A stretch of 64,000 nucleotides of DNA, taken from NCBI RefSeq assembly GCF_000711295.1, contig NZ_JOMJ01000003.1:261001-325000 (forward strand), given 5' to 3'. Source of the stretch: Desulfohalovibrio reitneri. GTDB lineage: Bacteria; Desulfobacterota; Desulfovibrionia; Desulfovibrionales; Desulfovibrionaceae. The notes below the pieces were generated by a model. It had not been told where the DNA came from. It made no database searches and saw only the letters and a program-made list of their open reading frames with translations. The first letter of the stretch is position 1; every line of letters begins with the position of its first letter. A program made the translations under genes and the position numbers. Below are positions 1 to 9,204 of the stretch, one piece after another.

Positions 1-610
<610 letters not shown>

Positions 611-618
<8 letters not shown>

Positions 619-1324
619 GTAATCCAAGCTCCATATACGCGTCGCGCAACTGGCGGCGGAGGTCGTCGCGGAAAACGTCGCGCTGCTTGAGCGTGTAGTG
701 TTCGGCCGGGTTGAAGGGGGGCAGCGCCCGGACGAAAACGGTTCCGGATCGCACGCGCAGCGATTTGGCCGCCATCACGCCGCCCGACCCGCGTATGGCC
801 AGGGGCGCGGTGCGCAGGCCGATCTTGGCCGCTTTCAGGGCCAGGATCATGCCGCCCGTGCGGAAGGGCAAAAAGTCGTGCGGGTCCGGGTTGCGGGTGC
901 CTTCGGGGAAAACCAGCAGGGAGATGCCCTCCCGCCCGGCCTCGGCCGCGGCCCGGTCCAGGCTCTTCATGGCCGCCAGGGAATTGCCCCGGTCGATGGG
1001 CACGTGTCCCACGCGGCGCATGGCCGGGCCGAAGATGGGGATGCGAAACAGCGACTCCTTGGCCACGAAGCGCAGCCGATGCCCGGAGAGCAGCCTGAAG
1101 AGCACCAGAATGTCGAACATGGACTGGTGGTTGGCCAGGAAAACGTACGGCTCTCCCGGGGTCAGCGCGTCCAGGTCGGCCTCAACCCGCACACCCGCGG
1201 CCCACAGGGCGATGCCGGACCAGTTGCGATGCACCCAGTCCGCCAGCCTGGGGACGAGCAGGCTGGTGGAGGCCAGCACCAGGGTGGCCGGGATGAATAT
1301 GAGGTAGAAGAATACTGTTCGCAT
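611..1324 (-). CDS. plsC: 1-acyl-sn-glycerol-3-phosphate acyltransferase (PlsC)
   Basis: The 237-residue protein is a membrane-associated acyltransferase that adds the second acyl chain to lysophosphatidic acid in phospholipid synthesis. It starts with one hydrophobic N-terminal segment (about residues 3-25), followed by the catalytic H66-x4-D71 motif (NHQSMFD) and the glycerophosphate-binding FPEGTR motif at 139-144, at the usual spacing for the family. The frame stays open further upstream, but the extra residues look like noise, and the ATG at 1324 begins directly with the membrane segment. Its stop codon overlaps the RNase J start, which suggests a two-gene operon. Confidence 0.93.
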
Positions 1325-1385
1325 GGCGTTTCGACCGCAGGGACGGTAGCCCAAAAGACCCCGGGAAACAAGCGGTGATACGGCT

Positions 1386-1401
1386 TGGCACGTCCGTTGC
1401 T
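1386..1401 (+). promoter_or_regulatory. Sigma-54 (RpoN) type -24/-12 promoter
   Basis: The bases TGGCACG, four spacer bases and TTGCT match the -24/-12 consensus TGGCACR-N4-TTGCW at every defined position. Transcription would start near 1412, which places the GGAGG at 1429-1433 and the GTG at 1439 just downstream. Expression would need an NtrC-family activator. This is a sequence match only; no upstream activator site was identified. Confidence 0.7.
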
Positions 1402-1438
1402 CAATATGGGGCGGGACGTCAAACATCTGGAGGACGCC

Positions 1439-1768
1439 GTGAACCCGCAGTACGCCGCCACCATGCTCACCGAGTTCGCCGGACCGGGCGAGGCCATGCA
1501 CCGCATCGATTACGAGGACGTGTCCCTGACGTCCGCCGCCCTGAAAACCATCCGCGCCGCGGGCGAGGCCATGCTGGCCGCCCACGCCCCGGCCGGGAAC
1601 GTGGGCGGGCTGAGCAACGCCAAGGCCCTGGCCCTGTTTTTGGACGGCGTGTACTGGGACGAGGATTCCGGCGACCTCATGCTCTGCTCCCGCCTCTCCG
1701 AACGCACCTTCTGCCTGCCCATCCCCCGCGACCAGTGGGGCGTGCGCCGCACCGGCCACGTGCATTAG
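1439..1768 (+). CDS. Conserved-looking hypothetical protein, 109 aa
   Basis: I do not recognise this family. The protein is small, soluble and without a signal peptide or membrane segment. It has an alanine-rich helical middle and a C-terminal half rich in charged and aromatic residues (LDGVYWDEDSGDLMLCSRLS). The frame is open from 1385, but I chose the GTG at 1439 because GGAGG lies 5 nt upstream and because the sigma-54-like promoter at 1386-1401 would start transcription at about 1412, after the earlier ATG at 1406. It is divergent from plsC and has no operon partner. It may be a stress or nitrogen/sulfur-regulated accessory protein, but that is only inferred from the promoter. Confidence 0.65.
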   Translation: MNPQYAATMLTEFAGPGEAMHRIDYEDVSLTSAALKTIRAAGEAMLAAHAPAGNVGGLSNAKALALFLDGVYWDEDSGDLMLCSRLSERTFCLPIPRDQWGVRRTGHVH

Positions 1769-1817
1769 CGTCGGAATGCCGACGCCCCTCCCACGGCGAT
1801 TTAGGGCCAAATTCCTT

Positions 1818-1858
1818 CGCTACCGCCGCTTTTTTCCGGGTAAAAGGCGGCGGTAGCG
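1818..1858. repeat. Long hairpin (17-bp stem, 7-nt loop) before the RND operon
   Basis: Arms 1818-1834 and 1842-1858 pair over 17 bases with a single G-T pair. No T-run follows the right arm, so it is not a classical intrinsic terminator for plus-strand transcription. It lies 63 bp before the start of the efflux adaptor and could be a 5'-UTR structure or protein-binding site. A smaller 7-bp hairpin (1768-1785) sits at the stop codon of the preceding gene. Confidence 0.6.
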
Positions 1859-1921
1859 CTGCTTCCGTGTATGCGGTACAGGCATGAACGGATTTGATAC
1901 CAGTTGGATGGGAGGTGGGTG

Positions 1922-3163
1922 ATGCGCTGTTTCCGAGCAATCTTTTCCCTGGCCGCGGGGCTGGCGCTGGTCGCGCTTCTCTGCGGCTGCGGCCAGGACG
2001 GCCCCCCCGGAAACGGGGCGGCTTCCTCTCCCAGGGAAGTGGACGTGGTGCGGGCCGAGCCCCGCGACGTTGTCACCAGCAGGGAGTTCCCCGGCACGGT
2101 CGCGGCCCGTCGCACCGTGGACATCCGCGCCCGCGTTGACGGCTGGGTGCTGGAGCGCCATTTCGCCGAGGGGGCCATCGTCGAGGACGGGCAACTTCTC
2201 TTCACCATCGAGCCGCAGAGCCTGGACGACTCCCTCAAGGCGGCCAGGGCGCAGCTCAAGAGCGACCAGGCCAGCCTGTCCCTGGCCAAACGCGAGTACG
2301 AGCGCTTCAAGGAGCTGGTAGAGTCCGGCGCGGTCAGCCGCAACCAGTTCGACAAGGCCAAGACCGCCTTTGAAGAAGCCCAGCAGGCGGTGCAGCGCAG
2401 CAAGGCCAACGTCCGGCAGGCATCCACCCAGTTCAGCTACACCGAGGTGCGCGCGCCCTTTACTGGCCGCATAGGCCGGGCCGATGTCAATGTGGGCGCG
2501 CTCGTCTCCTCCGCCGAGCGCACCAGGTTGGCCACCATCTCCACCCTGGATCCCATGTACGTGGATTTTTCCCTGCCGGACGAGTTGTTGCTGGTTTTCC
2601 AGAAGCGGGCCATCGCGCAGGGGCGGGCCTTCGACGAGAAGGACCCGCAACAGCGGGCGGTGAACATCCGGCTGCTGCTGGGCGACGGAACCCCTTACCC
2701 CCACCCCGGCGAGTTCGACATGGCCAACCGGGCCATTGACAACCGCACGGCCTCGCTCAAGGCGCGGGGCGTGGTGCCCAATCCTGAGGCTGCCCTGCTG
2801 CCGGGCCAGTACGTGCGCGTGCGGCTGCCCGTCGGGCGGCTGTCCGGGGCCATCGTGGTGCCGGAGGAGGCCCTTTTCTTTCTGCAATCCAAGCCCATGG
2901 TCTGGGTGGTGGACGGCCAGGGCAAGGCCAGGCGCGCCGGCGTGGTGCCGGGCGAGACCGTGGCGGCCGGGCGCATCATCAAGCAGGGGCTGGCAGAGGG
3001 CGCGCTGGTGGTGGTGTCCGGCACGACCGGCCTCAGGCCGGGCGAGGCGGTCAAGACCAAGGTGGTCCAGGCGAAAAAAAGCGGGGCGGACGGCGACAGC
3101 GCTCCCCCGGCGTCGGCCAACGCCACGGCGAAAGCGTCCTCCAACGCCACCTCCGGGAGCTAG
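1922..3163 (+). CDS. RND efflux periplasmic adaptor lipoprotein (AcrA/MexE type)
   Basis: This 413-residue protein is the membrane-fusion subunit of a tripartite drug/solute pump. It has a lipoprotein signal with the lipobox LCGC near residue 20, a lipoyl/barrel-sandwich domain split by an alpha-hairpin (about residues 80-170, rich in Gln, Lys and Ala), a beta-barrel domain, and a C-terminal membrane-proximal domain. The tail is Ala/Ser/Thr-rich and low complexity. I chose the ATG at 1922 rather than an in-frame TTG 18 bp earlier because it opens the signal peptide directly. The pump gene begins 3 bp after its stop, so they form an operon. No regulator or outer-membrane channel gene is adjacent. 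Confidence 0.93.
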   Translation: MRCFRAIFSLAAGLALVALLCGCGQDGPPGNGAASSPREVDVVRAEPRDVVTSREFPGTVAARRTVDIRARVDGWVLERHFAEGAIVEDGQLLFTIEPQSLDDSLKAARAQLKSDQASLSLAKREYERFKELVESGAVSRNQFDKAKTAFEEAQQAVQRSKANVRQASTQFSYTEVRAPFTGRIGRADVNVGALVSSAERTRLATISTLDPMYVDFSLPDELLLVFQKRAIAQGRAFDEKDPQQRAVNIRLLLGDGTPYPHPGEFDMANRAIDNRTASLKARGVVPNPEAALLPGQYVRVRLPVGRLSGAIVVPEEALFFLQSKPMVWVVDGQGKARRAGVVPGETVAAGRIIKQGLAEGALVVVSGTTGLRPGEAVKTKVVQAKKSGADGDSAPPASANATAKASSNATSGS

Positions 3164-3166
3164 GCC

Positions 3167-6100
3167 GTGGTCGGTTTCTTCATAGACCGCCCCATCTTCG
3201 CCTCGGTCGTCTCCATAGTCATCACCCTGCTGGGCGCGCTGGCCCTGGTTGAGCTTCCAGTGGCCCAGTACCCGGATATCACCCCGCCGGTGGTCAGCGT
3301 CACCGCCGCCTACCCCGGCGCCTCGGCCGAGGTGGTGGAGGAGAGCGTGACCACGCCCATCGAGGAGCAGATCAACGGCGTGGAGAACATGCTCTCCATG
3401 AGTTCGGTCAGCTCCAACGACGGCACCATGAGCCTGGACGTGACCTTCGAGACCGGCACGGACCTGGACATGGCCGCGGTGGAGGTCCAGAACCGCCTGG
3501 CCCTGGCCACCCCCAAACTGCCCGCTGACGTCACCCGCACCGGCGTGGCCGTGAAGAAGCGTTCCACCTCCATGCTCATGGCGGTCACCCTGCATTCGCC
3601 CAAAGGGGTGTACGACAACCTCTTCATGAACAACTACGCCCTGATTAACCTGCGGGACGAGCTGGCCCGCATAAACGGCGTGGGCAGCCTGCAGGTCTTC
3701 GGCTCCGAGGACTATTCCATGCGGATATGGCTGGACCCCTCCCGCCTTTCCCGCCTGGGGCTGACCGCCACGGACGTGATCAACGCCGTGCGAGAGCAGA
3801 ACGCACAGGCCCCGGCCGGACAACTGGGCCAGCCCCCGGCCCCGGACGACCAAGCCTTCCAGTACTCGGTGCGGATGCAAGGCAGGCTGGTCACGGAGGG
3901 GGAGTTCAAGGACATCATCCTGCGGGCCGAACCGGACGGCGAGGTGGTCCGCCTGGGCGACGCGGCCCGGGTGGAGATGGGTGCCGAAGGGTACAACGCC
4001 TTCTCCCGCGTGGACGGCGAACCGGCCACCAACCTGCTCATCTATCTCCAGCCGGGGGCCAACGCCCTGGAAGTCTCGCAAAAGGTCCTGGACCGCATGG
4101 AGGAACTGTCCGCGGCCTTCCCCGAAGGGCTGGAGTATTTCGTCCCCTTCGACACCACTAAATTCGTCAACGCCTCCATAGACGAGGTGGTCAAGACCTT
4201 CGCCGAGGCCCTGCTGCTGGTTTTCGCGGTGGTGTTCATCTTCCTGCAGAGTTTCCGGGCTACGCTGGTGCCCATGGTGGCCGTGCCCGTTTCCCTCATC
4301 GGCGTTTTCGCCGTGTTCATGGGCGTGGGCTTCTCCATCAACACCTTCACCCTCTTCGGGCTGGTGCTGGCCATCGGCCTGGTGGTGGACGACGCCATCG
4401 TGGTGGTGGAGGCGGTGCAGCGGCTCATCGACGACGAGGGGCTGTCCGCCCGGGAGGCCACCCACAAGGCCATGCGGCAGGTCACCGGCCCCATCGTGGC
4501 CACCTCGCTGGTGCTGGTGGCGGTCTTTCTGCCCGTGGCCATGATGGCGGGTCTCACCGGACGGCTCTTCGAGCAGTTCGGCGTCACCCTGGCCCTGGCC
4601 GTGCTCATCTCCACCGTCAACGCCCTGACCCTCTCCCCGGCCTTGTGCGCCCTGCTGTTGGGGCCGCGCAAGGAGGCCGGGGGGCTGCTTGGCCGCTTCT
4701 TCGGCGTGTTCAACGCCGCCTTCGCGAAGTTCACCTCCGGCTACTCCGCCGGGGTGCAGGGCCTGTTGCGGCGCGGAGTGCTGGCTGTGGTCCTGCTGGC
4801 GATCTTTTTCGGTGCCGCGGCCTTTTTGCAGAGCAGGCTGCCTTCGGGCTTCCTGCCCCAGGAGGATCAGGGCTACTTCATCGTCTCAGCCCAACTGCCC
4901 GAGGGGGCCGCCCTGCGCCGCACCGACGCCATGGTGGCCAAGCTGGAGGACTACCTGACCAAGGCCGACGGCGTGGACCACATCATGAGCCTGGGCGGCA
5001 TGAACATCCTCGACTCCTCCCAGACCTCCTACAACGCGGCGCTCTTCGTGACCCTCACCGACTGGGACGAGCGGCTCCCCCAGGGACTCACCCTGAAGCG
5101 CATTATCGCGGGGGCGCGGGCGCACTTCGCGGGCATCAAGGACGGGCAGGCCATGTGCTTCATTCCGCCGTCCATTCCCGGGCTGGGCAGCACCGGCGGC
5201 TTCACCATGGAGCTGCAGGACAGCTCGGGCCGTTCCATCGACGAGTTCCAGGAGGTGGCCGGGCGGTTCATCGGCCAGGCCAACCAGCGTCCGGAGGTGG
5301 GCTTCGCCTACACCACCTTCTCCACGGATGTGCCCAGGGTGCGCCTGGACCTGGACCGGGACAAGGCCAAGATGCTCGGCGTGCCGCTGACCGAGATTTT
5401 CTCAAGCCTGCAAACCTTCCTGGGCGGCTACTACGCCAACGACTTCACCCGCTTCGGCCGCAACTACAAGGTCATGCTGCAGGCGGAGAGCGGGTACCGC
5501 TCCGACGTCTCCTCCCTGGGCGACTTCCATGTGCGCAACGAGGAGGGGGACATGGTCTCCATGGAGTCCCTGGTCTCGGCGGAGCTGACCTCCGGGCCGG
5601 AGTCCATCAGCCACTACAACGTCTACCGCTCCATCTCCATCAACGGTCAGGCCGCCTCCGGCTATTCCTCGGGGCAGGCGCTGGCGGGCATGGAGGCGGC
5701 GGCCGAATCCCTGCCGCCGGGCTACGGCTTCGAGTGGACCGGCACGGCCTACCAGGAGAAGCTGGCCGCGGGGAAGGCCAGCGGCAACCTGGCCCTGGCC
5801 GTGGTCATGGTATTCCTCTTCCTGGCGGCGCTGTACGAGTCGTGGACCATCCCCTTCGCCGTGCTGCTGGCCGTGCCCTTCGGCGTGCTGGGCGCGGCTG
5901 GGGCGCAGCTTCTGCGCGGGCTGGACTTCGACGTCTACGGCCAGATCGGGCTGGTCATGCTCATCGGGCTGGTGGCCAAGAACGCCATCCTCATCGTGGA
6001 GTTCGCCAAGATGCGCCAGGAGGAGGGCGGTCTGCCGCCGGACCAGGCGGCCCTGGAGGCGGCCAAGCTGCGCTTTCGGGCCATCCTCATGACCTCACTG

Positions 6101-6292
6101 TCCTTCATCCTGGGCGTGGTGCCCCTGGTCGTGGCCAGCGGCGCGGGCGCCGCCTCCAGGCACGCCCTGGGCACGGCCGTCTTCGGCGGCATGATCTCGG
6201 CGGTGGTCCTGGCCACCCTCTTCGTGCCCAGCCTCTACACCCTCATCCGCCGCCTGGCGGAGCGGGTGCGCCCGGCCAAAGGCCCGAAGTGA
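3167..6292 (+). CDS. RND multidrug efflux transporter (AcrB/MexF family, HAE1)
   Basis: A full-length inner-membrane proton-driven exporter of 1041 residues with the expected two-fold repeat of six membrane helices plus a large periplasmic loop. The proton-relay pair D408-D409 (GLVVDDAIVVVE) and the helix-10 lysine at about K938 (GLVAKNAIL) fall almost exactly at the AcrB positions, so the pump should be active. It starts with a GTG directly after the adaptor gene. The substrate cannot be predicted, but the HAE1 type usually exports hydrophobic and amphiphilic compounds. It would need an unlinked TolC-like channel. Confidence 0.95.
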   Translation: MVGFFIDRPIFASVVSIVITLLGALALVELPVAQYPDITPPVVSVTAAYPGASAEVVEESVTTPIEEQINGVENMLSMSSVSSNDGTMSLDVTFETGTDLDMAAVEVQNRLALATPKLPADVTRTGVAVKKRSTSMLMAVTLHSPKGVYDNLFMNNYALINLRDELARINGVGSLQVFGSEDYSMRIWLDPSRLSRLGLTATDVINAVREQNAQAPAGQLGQPPAPDDQAFQYSVRMQGRLVTEGEFKDIILRAEPDGEVVRLGDAARVEMGAEGYNAFSRVDGEPATNLLIYLQPGANALEVSQKVLDRMEELSAAFPEGLEYFVPFDTTKFVNASIDEVVKTFAEALLLVFAVVFIFLQSFRATLVPMVAVPVSLIGVFAVFMGVGFSINTFTLFGLVLAIGLVVDDAIVVVEAVQRLIDDEGLSAREATHKAMRQVTGPIVATSLVLVAVFLPVAMMAGLTGRLFEQFGVTLALAVLISTVNALTLSPALCALLLGPRKEAGGLLGRFFGVFNAAFAKFTSGYSAGVQGLLRRGVLAVVLLAIFFGAAAFLQSRLPSGFLPQEDQGYFIVSAQLPEGAALRRTDAMVAKLEDYLTKADGVDHIMSLGGMNILDSSQTSYNAALFVTLTDWDERLPQGLTLKRIIAGARAHFAGIKDGQAMCFIPPSIPGLGSTGGFTMELQDSSGRSIDEFQEVAGRFIGQANQRPEVGFAYTTFSTDVPRVRLDLDRDKAKMLGVPLTEIFSSLQTFLGGYYANDFTRFGRNYKVMLQAESGYRSDVSSLGDFHVRNEEGDMVSMESLVSAELTSGPESISHYNVYRSISINGQAASGYSSGQALAGMEAAAESLPPGYGFEWTGTAYQEKLAAGKASGNLALAVVMVFLFLAALYESWTIPFAVLLAVPFGVLGAAGAQLLRGLDFDVYGQIGLVMLIGLVAKNAILIVEFAKMRQEEGGLPPDQAALEAAKLRFRAILMTSLSFILGVVPLVVASGAGAASRHALGTAVFGGMISAVVLATLFVPSLYTLIRRLAERVRPAKGPK

Positions 6293-6314
6293 ACCGCATG
6301 GCCCGAGGCGCATG

Positions 6315-6352
6315 AAAAAGGCCCCGTCCCTGGCCAGGGACGGGGCCTTTTT
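6315..6352. terminator. Bidirectional intrinsic terminator
   Basis: A perfect palindrome with a GC-rich core (GGCCCCGTCCCTGG and its complement) is flanked by A-runs and T-runs. It lies between the convergent RND pump gene and the EF-G-like gene and can stop transcription from both sides. Confidence 0.9.
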
Positions 6353-6373
6353 CATTGAACAGGGAAAGCGGGG

Positions 6374-8434
6374 CTATCCGGCTTCCGCCTTGGCTTCCTC
6401 CATCACCTTCTCGGTGATGTGCGGCGGTGCTTCCTCGTAGTGGGAGAACTCCATGGTGAAGAGGCCCTGGCCGCCGGTCATGGACCGCAGATCCGGGGCG
6501 TAGCGCAGGATCTCGTTCATGGGCACGTGGGCCTTGATCTCGGTGACGCCGCCGGTGGAGTCGGAGCCGAGCACCTTGCCCCGGCGGCCGGAGAGGTCGC
6601 CGATGACGTCGCCCATGTACTGGTCGGGCACGCTGACCACCACCAGCATGTAGGGCTCCAGCAGCTTCATGCCCGCCTGCTCGCAGGCCTTCTTGAAGGC
6701 CAGGGAGCCGGCCACCTTGAAGGCCATCTCCGAGGAGTCCACCGAGTGGTAGGAGCCGTCGTACAGGGAGACCTTGAAGTCCACCACCGGGTTGCCGGAG
6801 AGGTAGCCTCGCCGGGCCGCCTCCTGGATGCCCTTGTCCACGGCCGGGATGTATTGCCGGGGGATGGCCCCGCCCACAATCTGGTCCACGAACTCGTAGC
6901 CCTCGCCGTGGCCCAAGGGTTCGATCTTCACGAAGCAGTCGCCGAATTGCCCGCGCCCGCCGGACTGCTTCTTGTGGCGGCCCTGCACGTCGGCCTCGCC
7001 CTTGAAGGTCTCGCGGTAGGGGACCTTGGGGGTCTTCAGGACCACGTCCACCTTGTAGCGGCGCCTGGCCTTCTCCACGCTGGTCTCGATGTGCAGCTGG
7101 CCCATGCCGGAGAGCAGGATGTCGGAGCTTTCCTCGTCGCGGAAGAGGCGCAGGGTGACGTCCTCCTCCACGATTTTCTGCATGGCCTGGTAGACCTTGT
7201 CCTCGTCGCCCTTCTCGGCCGGGGCCAGGGCGTAGGTGATGAGCTGCGGCGGCAGGGCGGGCCGGTCCAGGGTGAAGGGCTTCTTCTCGTCGCACAGGGT
7301 CTCGCCGGTGTGGGTCTCCTTGAGCTTGGCCACGGCCACCACGGCCCCCGGGCCCATGGGCTGCTTGAGCCCGTTCTGCTCCTTGCCCTTGAGCAGGATG
7401 AGGGAGCCGACGCGCTCCTTGGCCCCGCTGTCAGGGTTGAGCAGGGTGGAGTCGGGGGAGAGGGTGCCGGAGAGGACGCGCAGCACCGAAAGCTTGCCCG
7501 CGAAGGGGTCCACGATGGTCTTGCATACGAAGGCGGCCACCGGCTCGTCCGGGGAGGAGGCGCGCTCGCTTCCGTCTTCGCCAACCCAGGCGGGGTGGTC
7601 CAGGGGGGAGGGAAGCAGGTCCTGCGCCGCGTCCAGAAGCTGCTGGCCGCCGGCGTTTTGCAGGGCGGAGGCGGGCACCACCGGCACCAGTTCGCCAGCG
7701 GCCACGCCCTTGGAGAGGCCCTTGCGCACCTGGTCGGGGGAGAGTTCGCCCTCTTCCAGGTAGGTCTCCATGAGCTCCTCGTCGCTCTCGGCGATGTTTT
7801 CCACCATGGTCTCGCGCAGTCCGGCCACTTCCTCGGCCATGTCGCCGGGCACCGCGCCCTCGGTGAAGCCGCCCTTGCCGTCGAAGAACAGGGCCTTGTC
7901 CGCGAACACGTCCACCACGCCCTTGAAGTCCTCGCGCTGGCCGATGGGCACGTAGAGCAGCACCGGGCGGATGCCCAACTGTTCCTGCAGGGAAGCGAAG
8001 GCCGCCTCGAAGTCGGCCCGGTCGCGGTCCATCTTGGTCAGGCAGCACAGGGCGGGCAGCCCGGCGTCGGCCACCTGGGACCAGATTTTGCGGGTCAGCG
8101 GCTTGACCCCGTCCACGGCGTCGATGACCAGCACCGCGCCGTCGGCCGCGGTGAGCAGGAAGGGAAGGTCGCCGGAGAAGTTGCTGTCCCCGGGGCAATC
8201 GATGAGAAAATGCGGGTTCTTCTTCCAGTCGAAGCGGGCGAAACCGGGCTGGATGCTGCCCCCCCGCTTGACCTCTTCGGGTTCGTAATCAAGCGTCGTG
8301 TTGCCCTCCTCGGTGTTGCCGAGGCGGTTGGTGGCTCCGGCCGCGAAAAGCAGCATCTCGCCCACCATGGTCTTGCCCGAGCCGCCGTGTCCAACCAGCG
8401 CATAGGTGCGCTGCCCCTGAAGTCCATCCGACAC
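6374..8434 (-). CDS. Elongation factor G-like GTPase (EF-G2 type) with altered G motifs
   Basis: The 686-residue protein has the full five-domain EF-G layout and length. The P-loop is GHGGSGKT (residues 15-22) and the base-recognition motif is TKMD (133-136) instead of NKMD. The switch regions deviate: GITI is GGSI, and the DTPGH motif is DCPGD (79-83), so the usual catalytic histidine is replaced by aspartate. It is therefore not likely the housekeeping FusA. I chose the GTG at 8434 because AAGGAG sits 7 nt upstream; longer frames lack this. The gene stands alone, divergent from the BON lipoprotein gene. A role in ribosome rescue, recycling or translational stress is inferred from EF-G2 relatives. 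Confidence 0.88.
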   Translation of the reverse strand: MSDGLQGQRTYALVGHGGSGKTMVGEMLLFAAGATNRLGNTEEGNTTLDYEPEEVKRGGSIQPGFARFDWKKNPHFLIDCPGDSNFSGDLPFLLTAADGAVLVIDAVDGVKPLTRKIWSQVADAGLPALCCLTKMDRDRADFEAAFASLQEQLGIRPVLLYVPIGQREDFKGVVDVFADKALFFDGKGGFTEGAVPGDMAEEVAGLRETMVENIAESDEELMETYLEEGELSPDQVRKGLSKGVAAGELVPVVPASALQNAGGQQLLDAAQDLLPSPLDHPAWVGEDGSERASSPDEPVAAFVCKTIVDPFAGKLSVLRVLSGTLSPDSTLLNPDSGAKERVGSLILLKGKEQNGLKQPMGPGAVVAVAKLKETHTGETLCDEKKPFTLDRPALPPQLITYALAPAEKGDEDKVYQAMQKIVEEDVTLRLFRDEESSDILLSGMGQLHIETSVEKARRRYKVDVVLKTPKVPYRETFKGEADVQGRHKKQSGGRGQFGDCFVKIEPLGHGEGYEFVDQIVGGAIPRQYIPAVDKGIQEAARRGYLSGNPVVDFKVSLYDGSYHSVDSSEMAFKVAGSLAFKKACEQAGMKLLEPYMLVVVSVPDQYMGDVIGDLSGRRGKVLGSDSTGGVTEIKAHVPMNEILRYAPDLRSMTGGQGLFTMEFSHYEEAPPHITEKVMEEAKAEAG

Positions 8435-8631
8435 ACCCACTCTCCTTCCCTTGTCGGTTGCGGCCAAAAACCATTCCTCTTTTCCGCCTGTTGGGCTAGA
8501 AAAAAGGAATACAAGGATTCAAGCTATAGGGACTGTGACACGAGCTTGTCAAGCAGCCGCCGTGGTTGGAAATGTTCTTCAACCTGTCTGAATGAATAGG
8601 TTTTCATGTTGTTTTGCCTAAGGAGGTTTCC

Positions 8632-9204
8632 ATGCCGATCCGATTCGCCGTTCCGTTGGCTGTTTTCCTTGTCGCCCTGCTGCTGGACGTTTCCGGGTGC
8701 ACCACCATCTACGGCTCCGCCGTGGACGAGCGCACGGTCTCCCAGCAGACCGACGACCAGAAGATCAATTCCACCGTTACCGCCAGGCTCATCGACGCCG
8801 ACGACGTCAGCGCCATGGACATCTCGTCCTCCACCTTCCTGGGCCACGTGTACCTGGTGGGGGTGCGCACCTCGCCCGGCATGGGGGAGCGGGCCAGGGA
8901 GGTCGCCGCCTCCGTGGAGGGAGTGAAGGCCGTGACGGTGGATTTGCTGGAGCCGGACCCGAACGCCTGCTCCAAGAGCGAGTGGCTGGACCTGCGGGCC
9001 AGCCTGAACAAGGACCTCATCGCGGACAAGCTGGTGCCCGCGCCCAACGTGCATCTGGCCACGCCGCAGTGCCACGTCTTCCTGACGGGGCTGCTCGGCA
9101 GCCAAGCGGAGATAGATCGGTCCGTGGAGATCGCCGGGCGTCATCCCAAGACCGCGGGCGTGACCTCGTATCTGCGGGTGTACAACGCCCCGTCCGGGGA
9201 CTAG
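8632..9204 (+). CDS. BON-domain outer-membrane or periplasmic lipoprotein
   Basis: A 190-residue lipoprotein with a clear signal peptide and lipobox VSGC, so Cys about residue 23 is the lipidated N terminus. Two BON-type alpha/beta units can be seen (about residues 40-105 and 110-185), as in OsmY and DolP, proteins that bind phospholipid and support envelope integrity. AAGGAGG at 8620-8626 sits 5 nt before the ATG at 8632. The gene stands alone. Its stop codon overlaps that of the convergent hypF by two bases. The exact function is not determined. Confidence 0.82.
   Translation: MPIRFAVPLAVFLVALLLDVSGCTTIYGSAVDERTVSQQTDDQKINSTVTARLIDADDVSAMDISSSTFLGHVYLVGVRTSPGMGERAREVAASVEGVKAVTVDLLEPDPNACSKSEWLDLRASLNKDLIADKLVPAPNVHLATPQCHVFLTGLLGSQAEIDRSVEIAGRHPKTAGVTSYLRVYNAPSGD

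Noticed and set aside
1820-4465. Long minus-strand open frame antisense to the RND genes
   Set aside because: It mirrors the codon pattern of the pump genes, has a Gly/His/Arg-rich composition typical of antisense frames in GC-rich DNA, and no motif.
6419-8599. Plus-strand open frame of over 700 codons across the EF-G-like gene
   Set aside because: It is antisense to a well-supported gene, with a repetitive Gly/Val/His composition and no domain.
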